Of a stretch of 64,000 bases of DNA, positions 34,776 through 46,799 are shown piece after piece (within the stretch, counting starts at the first letter, position 1; each line of letters starts with the position of its first letter). The stretch lies in assembly GCA_030411725.1 (NCBI GenBank), contig MU839853.1, positions 177,558-241,557 on the forward strand, given 5' to 3'. The notes beneath the pieces were generated by a model. That model searched no databases, was not told the origin of the DNA, and was given only the letters and a program-made list of their open reading frames with translations. Source of the stretch: Echria macrotheca. Its lineage: Eukaryota > Ascomycota > Sordariomycetes > Sordariales > Schizotheciaceae. The translations under genes and the position numbers were made by a program.

Positions 34776-36009
34776 CCAGGGTTGTTAAAGTAGTCAGTAG
34801 TCATTAGTCAGTAGTCAGTGACTACTGTAGTCAGTAGTTATTAATCAAAGCAGTAACTAGACTACAGTAGTCAGTAGTCAGGGTACTAACTAGACTATAG
34901 TAGTTAGTAGTCAGGCCTGTAACTAGACTATAGTAGTCAGTAGTCTAACTACTAACTACTACAGTCTGATTACTAGTCAAATATAATATATTATTTTTAT
35001 TTGCAAAAGAATTAAAAGCTTATTAATCCTACAAATTTAAATCCTTATTTATAATAATAATAATATAAAATATACTAATTTAATATATTATATAAAGGAT
35101 AACAGTATAGTACTATATTATTATGAATTAATAATAATAGCATAAGTAATTATTAAAATTGTCGGTTTTTTATAAGAGTAATTATAATTTATATATATTT
35201 TAACGTATATTTGAACTTTATAAGCCTATTCGTAGTATTTAATTAATTCTAAAAGTATATACCGTATGCTTATAATACTATATACCCTACCTATAAGCTA
35301 ATTATATATTATTATATAAGCTAATTTTTTAAAATGGAGTTTAAAATCTATAATTAGGAAAAGTCGTAATTAAAGTTAAATAACAATATCAATTTCCAAT
35401 AAGTTTTTAAAAGGCTAATAAATCTATTTACCTTAAATAAAAAAAAGTTATAAGTAAGTAATAGTATTATATTTTACTTACTTAAAAAACCTTTTTACTT
35501 TTAATAGCGTTATTAATAAAAATTACGGTTTTTACTATTTTTTATACTTAATACCCGTTAATATAATAATTATTGAAGATCCTTTAGCTTTATAGTAGAA
35601 ATCTATACTATATAATATATATACGTCTTGATTTAAACTTTTACGTAAATCTGGAATTTTAAGAAATAATTGGAAATGAAGGTATATAAAAAGTTGTAAT
35701 TAGGTCCAAGTAAAAACACTTATTTTAAATATTTTTTTAAAAATTTACTAAGCATAGTAACTTATAACTAAAAATACTTATAGGTAAATTATAAATAATA
35801 CTACTAATTAGTACCAAAATACCTTACTTTTGTCTATAATTAGAATTATTATTTAACTATTTAATATTTTTACTAATAATAGGCTTTTAAAGGTAAATAT
35901 TTTAGATATACTAATTTGGAAATAATATAAAGTAATATAAGAAATTTAGTAAAAAAATATAAAAAATAAATAAATTAAATTACTAAAGTAAGAAATTTAC
36001 AATTCCTTT

Positions 36010-38500
36010 TCTTTTTCCTCTATAATTGCGGTATTTTGGAAATTTTCCTTTAATTTCTTTAAACTTTTAATTTTCCAGCTCTTTAATAATAGTATCCGTT
36101 TAATAATATCCGGTTCTAACCTATTTTAGTTTTTAATAATAATATTACTACTTATAGAAAATACTTATTCTATCGGTACTAAAGTTGCTAGAATTGCTAA
36201 ATATTTTCTAGCCATTAGGCTTAAAACAGGATATTTAAAAGCGTTTATTTTCCAATATTCTAAAGGTTAAATTTATTTTAAAATATTAGTTTTTATATTT
36301 AATAATAATAAAAATTAGATTATTTACCTTTTTACCAGCAACTAGCTTACGTAAATATTTAATATATTTCGCGCTTTAGCTTACTAGCGTATAAAAATCG
36401 TCTTCGTCGTCTGAGGCGTTATAAATATCCTCCTGTTGCTATAGAGGATTTATATTTAATTCCTCTTAAACCCTAAAGTAGGTATTAATATAATATATAT
36501 ATATATAAAGCTTAACTTACTTTAAGAATTTTTCCTTTATAAGTTTGCTAACTTTGTGTTCCGTAATAGGGTAAAAATATAAATAACCGTTTTACCGAAA
36601 GGGTTATATTTTAAATCGTAGATTAAGGAAAATAGCAAAGAGGTAAGGTTTAAAGCGTTTTAACCGGCTTACTATAGGTTTTTGTGGAAAGTATTTATTT
36701 AACTTTTTTATCTCGGCTTTAATAACCAAAATAAATAACCTATACCACTTAGCTTAATAAAATTAATAATAGTTACGCTAGATAAATAAGTAATACTTAT
36801 TCAATCTTTATCTTCCGAGGCCTTATTATTAAATTTCAATATTAAAGTTTCAAATTTACTATATATTTAATAAATACATAGTAAAGCCTTATTAATATTA
36901 ATATAATATTCGCTTTATAGCTAAATAATAAACTTTACTAATACTGTAAATATCATTTCAAGTTTTTAAAGCGTAATCTACTTAGTTAGCGTAAGGAATA
37001 TTTTCAAATATTCCTTATTTACAGTATTTCGGTAAATATAAGTTAATGGGTCTTTCAACTCAAGGGTGGATTTAATTATATAACAGGTAGAATTCTACTT
37101 AGTAGCGTTATTTATAAAAAAGGTATTAGTAATTAGTAATTAGTAATTTAATAAGGCTAATAAATAGCTTACTAAGTAGGATAATCCGTTTTTTAAAGGT
37201 TTTAAGTAAAATACCCTTATCCTTAGTACGGCGAATTCCTTCTTACAGTAGTTTTTTAATTTTGTAAACGTTTTTAACTATTACTGTAATTTGTTGAACT
37301 TATACAGTAAGAGCTAAAATAATTATTAATATTAGAAATTAATAATTAAGGTTTTTACTTATTATTAAATTCCGGGATATTAAATTCCTCATCTTTAATT
37401 TCTTTATTTATATTATTTAATTTTATAAGCCGTAAGTTAGTAAAATAGGTAAGTTACTTATCTAAGGTAGCCGAAGATATAAATTCTTTAAACATATCCT
37501 AAGCTACTAGATTTAGGATATGTATAACGTAACGAATATCGTATTAAAAATCCGGATTTAACCTTTCAAATTCGGTTAGAAAGGTATTATTATTTAGTAC
37601 GTTATCGCAGGTAATTCTAATTATTAAGTTAATAATTATAATTAATCTTATTACTTTAATAAAATAAGCCTAACTTACGTAAGAACTTTATCCGTTGTAA
37701 CGGAAAGATAAGGCTTAATAGTTTTTAAAAATTTATTATAGATATATAAACTAGTATAGTTATTTGGAAGATTCTCGAAAGCTAAAATCATATTAGTATA
37801 GAATTCTACTATTAATATTTTTTAAACAATATAATTTACCTAATAACTTGTAAATTAATTTAAAATCGCGGTTAATATAGTTGATAATTGGGCTTATATA
37901 GCTAATTTGTAATATTAAAGTCCAAATATTAAAGGTTAAATAAAAAGTGCTAAAGGTTTCAATATTTTACTTTAATTTAGTATTAAATATTAAGAAAAAC
38001 CGATCGAAAAAAGAGTTTAATAAAGACTTTACTTTTTATTGATTAATAATAAATACTTTGCTAAAAAGGGAATTTATTAGTAACTAAATGAAATTAATAT
38101 AAGAAATATTATTTACCTATTAAAATAGAATATTAAATCCTAAAAAGATTAAAAATTTACAGTATTAAAAGATATATTATTCTTGATAAAAAAGGTTAAA
38201 ACCTTTAGTAAAGCGTCTTCTTCGTCAAAATCGGTAACCATATTAGTTTATATTCTTTTAGCTAAAACCGGTTTAAAAAATTCCGAATTTAAGCTAGTTG
38301 TACCAGTGGTTGTTTCTACTTCGGGTTAGTATAATTATTAATAATAATTAACTAAATAACTTACTTTTACTTTTTGTAGATTTGGATTTTTCGTTATAAG
38401 CAATTAAAGGATGTTTTGTCTTATAATGCCGAGAATCATTTAAAGTTTTAAAACCCTTTAAAATATCCATTACATTCCATTTGCATTTATTATTAAAAGG
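36010..38500 (-). pseudogene. hAT transposase, RIP-inactivated
   Basis: On the minus strand near 38,380-38,500 an open stretch reads CKWNVMDILKGFK and then DSRHYKTKHP, matching a BED-type zinc finger. Near 36,040-36,230 the translation reads MARKYLAILATLVPIE, a stop, VFSISSNIIIKN, a stop, and NRLEPDIIKR, which is the C-terminal hATC dimerisation region (A..yL.I.AT.vpsEr.FS). The stops fall where Arg or Gln codons would be expected, in line with C-to-T change. hAT transposases cut and paste elements with 8-bp TSDs. This copy cannot make a working protein. Confidence 0.85.
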
Positions 38501-38929
38501 AATTATTAGTAACGTAATTAAAGTTTACTACTTAAAAAGATAAGTAAACATACGATGTGTACTATACTAAAATATGTCTTTTTTAAAGGGTTAATCGGTA
38601 ATAAGGTACGAGTAAATAAACTATATTTAAATATTTAAGCCAATAACTAAGAATCCGACTTTAATTTGTAATTTAGCTGGTTAAAAGGCAACGAGGAAAA
38701 TTTAGTAATTGGATTACAATTACTAATTTCCTAATTGGAAAGTAAAAGGCTAGTAAAAAGGCTTTTAAAGGAAGCCTTACTATTGGAAACTAAGTAAAAA
38801 GATATTATATATAAAGTAGATAATAAGGTTAATATCCTTAAAAAATATTTTTTAAAGCGTAAAAAGCATGGAATAATATATAGTTATGTGATAATAGGTA
38901 GTTATGTAATAATAAGTAAAATATATTTT

Positions 38930-40070
38930 TAGGAAAACGAAAGGGTGCTTATATAGGCCGTAAAGTAGTAAAATCTATTTTTTCCAAGGCCTTTTACTGT
39001 AATTAGTAAGGTGATTGTAACGTGTAAAATGACTTATTTTGATTAAAAATCTAGGTTGTGAGTTATTTTAAGATTGTAACTTATATTGGATTTTTAATCT
39101 TGGATTTAAAATTAAAAAATTCCAAATAGTCGATTTAAGCCTATTTGCCACTTTAAATTTCCAGAAGCTTTTAAAATATTCGACAGCTATAATTAACAAT
39201 AATTAAAAATATAATATAATAATAGGTAAAGTAGATAAACTAAAAGGTTAATAAGAATTACGTAATTATTATTATATTGGGAAATATTTTGGGGTTTAAG
39301 CGTTTTTTTTCGATTTGTTATCTATAAAGTGGCAAATATGTAGCAAATTTTATTTTTTCAAAGCCTTTTACTATAATTAAATAAGTAATTATAGACTGTA
39401 AAATAAGTTATTTTAATTATAAATTGAAGCTAAAACTTATTTTGTAGTTATAAATTATATAGGATTTTTAATCTTGGATTTAAAATCGAAAAATTCTAAA
39501 TAGTTAATTTAGGCCTATTTGTTACTTTAGGTTTCCGAAAGCTTCTAGAATATTTTACAGCAATAATTAATAATAACTAAAAATATAGCTTAATAATAGG
39601 TAAAATACATATATTATATAATTAGTAATGATTACGTAATAATTACTATATTAAGTATATTTGGAATTTTAAGTAGTTTTTACCCACTTATAAATAAAAA
39701 AATTAGGGTGGTAAAGTGGCAAAATGGCAAAATGTATTTTTTCTAAAGCCTTTTACTGTAATTAGTAAGGTGGCAATAAGGTATAAAATGACTTATGTTG
39801 GTTAGAAATCCAGGCTATAACTGATTTTTGAAATTGTAAGTTGTATTGAATTTTTAATACTCGATTTGAATTTTTAAAATTCCGAAAAGTCGATTTGGGT
39901 TAATTTGCTACTTTGGATTTCCAAAAGCTTTTAGAACCCTTTAGTAGTTTAATTATTAATAAGTAAAAATATAGCCTAATATAAGGAAAATATATATACT
40001 AATTGCCTAATATTAATTATAGAATTATTACCTGATTACGTAGTATTTCGATTTTTAAGCATTACCCTTT
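38930..40070. repeat. Three tandem repeats of about 380 bp
   Basis: The words CCTTTTACTGTAATTAGTAAG, GGATTTTTAATCTTGGATTT and CGATTTAAGCCTATTTGCC recur in the same order from about 38,930, 39,305 and 39,695. The copies are diverged. The same unit appears in reverse orientation near 51,770-52,320 and 53,650-54,050, beside the second transposase copy. Confidence 0.7.
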
Positions 40071-40917
40071 TACTTTTTATTTATTTGCAAATATATTTTA
40101 ATTTAAAAAGGTAGGAAAAAAGGCTACTTTATATATTAATTATATAATTAATTAGTTAAAGAGGGTTAGTTGAATAATTAACCCTTTAATTTAAATTATA
40201 ATAATTATTACTAATATATTACTACTATACTTTAGTTATAAAGCGATTACTAATAATTAAATTAATTATTATTTTTATCATTTTTATTTACTGACTACTG
40301 TAGTTAGACTACTGACTACAGTAATCACAGTAGTCTAGTTAGTAGTTAAGGCACTGACTAGACTATAGTAGTTAGTAGTCAGGGTACTGACTAGATTACA
40401 GTAGTTAGTAGTCTGACTACTGACTACAGTAGTCTGACTAATTAACAACCCTGACCGTACTGTTTAAAAATTACTAAAAACCGGTTTTACAGTACTTTCA
40501 ATATAACATACCTAAAATAAGGTTATAATAACTTTAATATAATTCTAAGCCGGAATCGAAACGGTTAGAGCAAAAGCGAAAATATAAGTAAAAGTTATAA
40601 CAGTAGCATTAAAGCTACTAAAACGGTAAATTACCTAAAGAGATCATACCGTAGCAAAAGCAGCCTAAAGTTAAAAATAAAAAATAAGTATTAAATATAA
40701 TAAGTATATTAATAAAATAATATACCTTAGTAATAATAGGGGTAATAGTTAATTCCCGGAACTGAGCAATAATATAAAGAGCCAAAAAGTAATCCTTGCC
40801 TTTTAGTTATATAAATTTAATATAAAAACAAAGTAAGTATAAGATAAATATATATAGTAATATATTTAAAGTATCCCTTAATATATTTTTTATATTTACG
40901 AAAATTAGGCTAAAGCT

Positions 40918-40950
<33 letters not shown>

Positions 40951-40951
<1 letters not shown>

Positions 40952-41936
40952 TGTCTTAAACCGTAGGAAGCCGAAGGCTTCCACCCCTAAGGGGTAGGCG
41001 GTCCCTCTTCTCCCCTATATATATTTATAATAGGTATTAACCCTTAATTTATTTAGTTATAATTAATTAACGTAACGTAGGTATAAATTAGCGATAAAAA
41101 GGTTATTTAAACTAAAGGGTTAGTAACGTATTTATATTAAAGTTAGTACTTATATAGTAATCTAATAATTATAATAAAAGGGTATTAAATTAAAAATAGT
41201 AGTTATAATAATAATAGTATAAAGTAAAAAGGAAAGAAATAAATTAGGGTAAAAAAAAAGCTATTTATTTATATATAGCTAAGTAGCTTATACGTAATTG
41301 CGCCGGAGGCTTTACTTTCCTTCGTTTAAATTTTTCTTTATATAACTAATTAACCGAAATTTACTAAAGGGGCATACTTATTTAAAACTAATTATACCTT
41401 ACTTTTTTCTTTATTTATTTTATTTATTATTGAAAACCTTAATAATTTACTAAAATATATCAAAATTTAAGCTAATTAAAAGCTAAAAGGAAATATACTT
41501 ACTACGAATTAACTATACCTTTTCTTTTACTTTTATTTACCCTTTTTATTTACCTTATTTATTGTTTAAGGACCTTAATAGTAAAAGATGAGATAATGAC
41601 TTATTAAGATTGAAAACCTAAGTTATCCCTTAAGTAGTAAAAAGAGCGTACTTATTTTAGACCGAATATAGGGCAATACCTTCCCTTAAAAACCCTATTT
41701 TTTACATTTTTCACATTTTTTACTTTTTTTGTTTTCCTTTATTATAATTGTATTTTAAGCGCAGAAAAGCCTAATTAAGTGGATTGCAAAGGAGCATTTC
41801 GATACGTATTCGGAGCGTATACGTACCAAGATTAGATAGAAGGTACTTATGTGCGATAACTACATAGAAAAGGGACCGCCTACCCCTTAGAGGTGGAAGC
41901 CTTCGGCTTCCTACGGTTTAAGACAAATAATAATAA
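40951..41936. mobile_element. About 1-kb element with double-hairpin terminal inverted repeats
   Basis: The left end is TTGTCTTAAACCGTAGG and the right end its inverse, CCTACGGTTTAAGACAA. The inverted repeats extend about 55-60 bp and are themselves two hairpins in a row. They are free of RIP-like change while the interior is AT-rich. No clear TSD is seen: both flanks are simple AT sequence. No protein is encoded. Superfamily is unknown. Confidence 0.65.
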
Positions 41937-42433
41937 TATAATAATTATTTTTTTCGCGATATAGATAAAGCTTAGTACTTTAATAACTATTAATAACTAC
42001 TATATCTAACAGCAGGGTTGGCAAATTAGTCAGTAGTTATTAGTTAGTAGTTATTAGTCAAGGCATTAACTAGATTACAGTGGTCAGTAGTCAGACTACT
42101 AGTCAAATATAATATATTATTTTTAATTGCAAAATAATTCAAAGCCTATTAATACTAGAAATTGCAATATTTATAGCAATACAAGGATAAAGTATAGTAT
42201 ATATGAAGGGTACTTATATATTTATAAATAATAAAGCATAAATAATTACTAAAATTATCGTATTTAATAGTATTTATCGTAATTTATATACATTATAAAG
42301 TAAAATTAAACTTTACTAGTCTTAAAGCCTAATAAGTAAATAAATTTAGAAACCCATACCATATACTTATCATACCATATTTGCTACCTATAAGCTAGTT
42401 TTATAATTTTACGTAAGCTGGATTTTTCAAAAT

Positions 42434-42919
42434 TGTTGAAGTGCAGCCATTAGTAGCTCGTAGCAGTAGTGCTTCCACTGCTACAGGGGGTCCTTACAGG
42501 GACCTGTGCTGCCTACAGGGCCACTACCGGACCTACTGTGGTCCAAACCTTCCGGGGATCCACACCCCTAACTCAGGGGTTAGGGGCTGGCACCCACTGG
42601 GGAATCCACTCTACAAGGGATCCTACCCACTATAGGATCTACGGCCCCAGAAGGATTCCCCACACAGGATCCTTTCCTTCCACTTGCTCCGGCACTTTCC
42701 TTCGGCTACTACAACCACCACACGCTTATATCAGGCCTTTTCCTTACTTCTATAAATAATTTTAGATAGTTAAGCATTTTATTATCTTATTTTCCTATTA
42801 TTAAATTAATTACAGTAAGCTATTTACTTCCTTTAGTAATACTATTGTATTAACCTATATAACGCTACTTAATCGCTTTTATTACCCTAACTACTAGCTA
42901 AACCCTATACTATTTAATA
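42434..42919 (+). repeat. 5' LTR of the copia element
   Basis: It starts TGTTGAAGTGCAGCC and ends at TATTTAATA (ancestrally TTCAACA). The outer, left half is almost unmutated and GC-rich, with a hairpin-prone CCCCTAACTCAGGGG; the inner, right half is heavily changed to A and T. Confidence 0.9.
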
Positions 42920-45900
42920 GGTTATAAGCCTAGTTAGTATTATTTCGAACCGGATTTACTATACGCTTCTATATTAAAATAGCTGAAAATATTACTATAA
43001 GTAACTACCCGGAGCTTTTTACCGCTAACAATTTCCAAAACCCTAGTATCGTTACTATAACCAACCTTTAAACCCTATAAAAAGATCTTTAACTATTTAG
43101 TAAATAAATTTAATTTTTCGTTAATTATTATAATATACCTCCTCCTAACAAAATTCCCTTAACTTTTCCTATTAATTACCCTTTAGCTAGCTTTTCTTTA
43201 ACTAAATTTTTACCTTTTTATAATTTATTTCCTACTACTTTTTTAGCTAAATTACCTTTTCCTCCTCCTTTAACTAGGTTAATAATAAACCTAACGTTAA
43301 TTAACTATAACTATAAGGTTATAATTATAAAAAAGCTTACTAAATAATCCCTTTCTTTTCCTAAACGAAAACTCCTTATTAGCCCTAAAAACTATTAATA
43401 ATAGTACTTAACTATTATAATTTAACTTAAAATTTTTTAAATCTCTAATTTTATTAATTACCTTTATAAAATTACTAGCCGCTTTAATAACGTTTAAAAA
43501 GCAACTTTCTTTTTAACCTTTTAAAATCTTTTTAAAAAAGGTTTTTTATTAACTATTACTTATAAAACTAATTTTATTATAGCCTTTATATACCTATAGT
43601 AGTAATATATCTCCTTTTAAAACTAGTTTAGGTATTTACTGTATAAAACCTTTTATAATCTCCTCTTTAAAGAAAATATCTTAATAATAAACTATAACGT
43701 TAAGTTTAACGCTTTAATTAGTTAATTATATAATATAAGGGCTAATATTACTTAAATTAACTAAATTAACTACTATTTTAATATAATTTAAAAAGCTTTT
43801 CCTAATTAAATTAAGCGTAGCAAAACCCTTATATATTAAAAGAAATAGTTTTTAAAAATAATTAACTAGTTAATTTATCTAACTTTTTAATATTTTTAAA
43901 AGGACCTACTCGTTAATAACCGTAATTAATTTACTTTTATAAGCTAATAACTCTTAATTCTTTAAGCTAAATATAAGTAGAGTAAAAACGTATATTATTA
44001 CCGCTTTAATTATTAAGGCAACCGTTAAAAATAATATAACCTAATATTTAATAAATAACTTAATCGTTATAAGAATATTATTATATTAGCCGCTAAAAAG
44101 GTTAATACGTACTTTTACCGAAATAGCTTTAATAATACCTTTAATATTAAAAAAACCGCTTCTTTCTTAAAACCTTTTAATAACTAAAGTAATAATAGCG
44201 ATAATAGTAACCCTAAAGCCTTTATTATCGCTTATAACCTTAAAACCAGCATTATTTTTAACTATAATTCTAATGATAAGTTTACTTAGCCTTTAACAAG
44301 CTTTAAATACAAATTTACTTAACCTATAGTTATTTCTAACTTTAAACGTATATTTACTTAATCTACAGCTATACCTAACTATTAACTTACTTAAATTTAT
44401 AATTTAGTAACTTATTATATTAAATATAAAGGAAAAGGCTTTCCTTTAGCCTAATAACTTTTTAATACTAAATTTATAATTTATATTTATACTAATAAAT
44501 CCCTATTTATTAACTTATAAATTAATAGTAATTTTAATATTATTAAAATCAGGGGTAAACCTATTCGCCCTAAGGGTATAAGTATAATAAAGATTAGTGT
44601 ATATATTAGCGATAATAGTAATAAAAACGCGCTATATAAAATATTAACCTTTACCGTAATACTTTTCGTACCTAAATTCCCCCTTAATATAATTAATAAT
44701 TATAGGCTTTACGCTTTTAAAAAAATACTAATTAAGTAGAAACTTTTCTCTAAAGCTAAAAAACTAATTATAATATTAAACTTTTTAAAAAAAGGGTTCT
44801 TCTTTAAATTAAAGGCCCTTATTAAAGTATACTACACCTTTATTCCTACTATTAAGGCCTTTAAAACCGATTAATAATACTACTAAAACAACCCTAACCC
44901 TATTAAAAACGCCCAAATAATTCTATTATTAACTATAACAGCCCTAAAACTATCGTTAATTACTATAGGCTTTAATCTAAAACCATTATTAATAATTATC
45001 AACTTTAATTACCCTATAACGCTTAAATAATTAACTTAAAGGTTATCGTTAATAATTATTAGCTTTAACTTAGGGTTTTTGTTAATTATTATAGGTTTAA
45101 ACTTAGGATCCTTATTAATAACTATAGGTTTCGACTTAGGGCTTTATAATAAGAATATATTTCTAAAAGAGGTTATTGACGTAAAAAGAATTAACCTTAT
45201 AGCTTCCCTAATAGGGCTAAAAATAGCTTTTAAAGCCCTAATTAAAACGGTTAGGTTTTAGTACGTTAAACTTAGCTATATTAACCTTAACCTACTAAAA
45301 CAAATAGCCCTAATTACAAAGAAAATACCCTTTTTTAAAAGGTTAAGCCCTAAAACTTTATTTATAAAAGCTGTAATATAGCTAAAATCCTTTAATAACT
45401 TTTTCGTAAGGTTATTAAAGATTTTTTATATACCTTAAGCTAAATGAAAAAAATATCTTCATAATTTAGCTTACGCTATTAAACGGTAAGTTATATAGAT
45501 TAATTCTAATTAACTAAAAAACTTACTTTTAAATTCTTTATTTTTTTAGAACTAAAAATAAAGTAGCTTTAGCGGCTAAATCGGCTATATAAGGCTTTAA
45601 TAATAAATATAAATACTATTTAAATAAGTTTTACTATAATAATAGTATAAAGATTAAACCCCTTATACCGTTCCTAATTGAAATTAGAACCGTATTTAGC
45701 AAATTAAGCCCCTACGTTTACAATTAAAACAACTTACTTAAATAAATTATTAAAGTTATTTTAAATTAACTTAAGGTTATTATAATCGCCTTAGGGCTTT
45801 TTTTCTTTTTATAAGGTTACGTAATTAACTTAATAGTTAAAATTATCAATAGGATAGCTAATACTACTAAAAACCTTACCCCTTACTAGCTATTTATAAA

Positions 45901-46799
45901 TAAAATGTTTTTAATACAAACTTTATATATATTAAACCTTAAAAATTATAAAGCTATTAATTCTAACTACCTAATATATATACGTATTAAAAAGCGCGCT
46001 ATTAATAATAAACTAATCCCTAAAGGAGAAAAAGGAAAGCTCATTACGGTCCTTAGGCATTAGACCTACCTAGTATAGCTTAGCAATAAAAAGGTAGTTT
46101 AAATTAGCTTTATTAAGCTATATAAGGATTTTTTTACCTATTTAAACAGCCTTAAAGTATAAACTAACGCCTTAAAACTTTCTAACGTTATTAAGGAAAA
46201 AGGACTTTAACTTCTTAAACCCCTTTTTACCTTTAGGGAAATAAGATCTAATATATACCTTTTTACTTTTTTAAACCCTTCGCCGCCGTAAGTTACTACT
46301 TTATACTAATTACTATAAACTACTCCTATAAACCTAGCGCTGTAAGCTTTTTTTCCAAATTTTACGCTATAAGCTTCTCCTATAAATTTAACGCCGCAAA
46401 CTACTCTTTCGTAACCTCCACTTTTTAAATTAACTATTTTTAAGCTACGCTTTATTATAGTTAAGATTTTATTGCTTTAGGTACCTTTCTTTTAACGTAA
46501 TTAGTTTTAAAGGGTTTCTAATAAGGATTTAATAAATATAAGCAATTTAATTTACTAGTTAATTAAATAAACTATAAAGAAGTACTATAAAGCTAAATAT
46601 ACTAAGGCTTCTAATAGCTTTAAGCTAACCACTTATAAATAGGCGATAAAGAGCTTTAAAAAGCTTTAAATTTAGGAAATTATTTATAAAAAACTTAATT
46701 AGTTTTTAACTATTTATACCTTTTTTTTTATAAAATGCAATAAGGCTTATAAAAAGCCTATTACTATATATTAGGTTATAAAAAAGAAAAAGGATTTTA

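Larger units (their letters stand above)
34777..40453 (-). mobile_element. Family-2 hAT element with decayed transposase, second unit of the pair
   Basis: It begins CAGGGTTGTTAAAG one base after the previous unit and ends CTAATTAACAACCCTG, followed by TSD ACCGTACT (40,454-40,461). It is 5.68 kb long and carries a transposase remnant on the minus strand plus tandem repeats upstream of it. It is the best candidate for the former autonomous source of family 2. Confidence 0.8.

Noticed and set aside
42441..42759. Frames of 64 and 96 codons, and the similar one at 54,947-55,168
   Set aside because: They lie inside copia LTRs and are not conserved between LTR copies beyond nucleotide identity.
45079..45261. 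60-codon frame in the copia interior
   Set aside because: A short surviving part of a RIP-mutated polyprotein region, not an independent gene.
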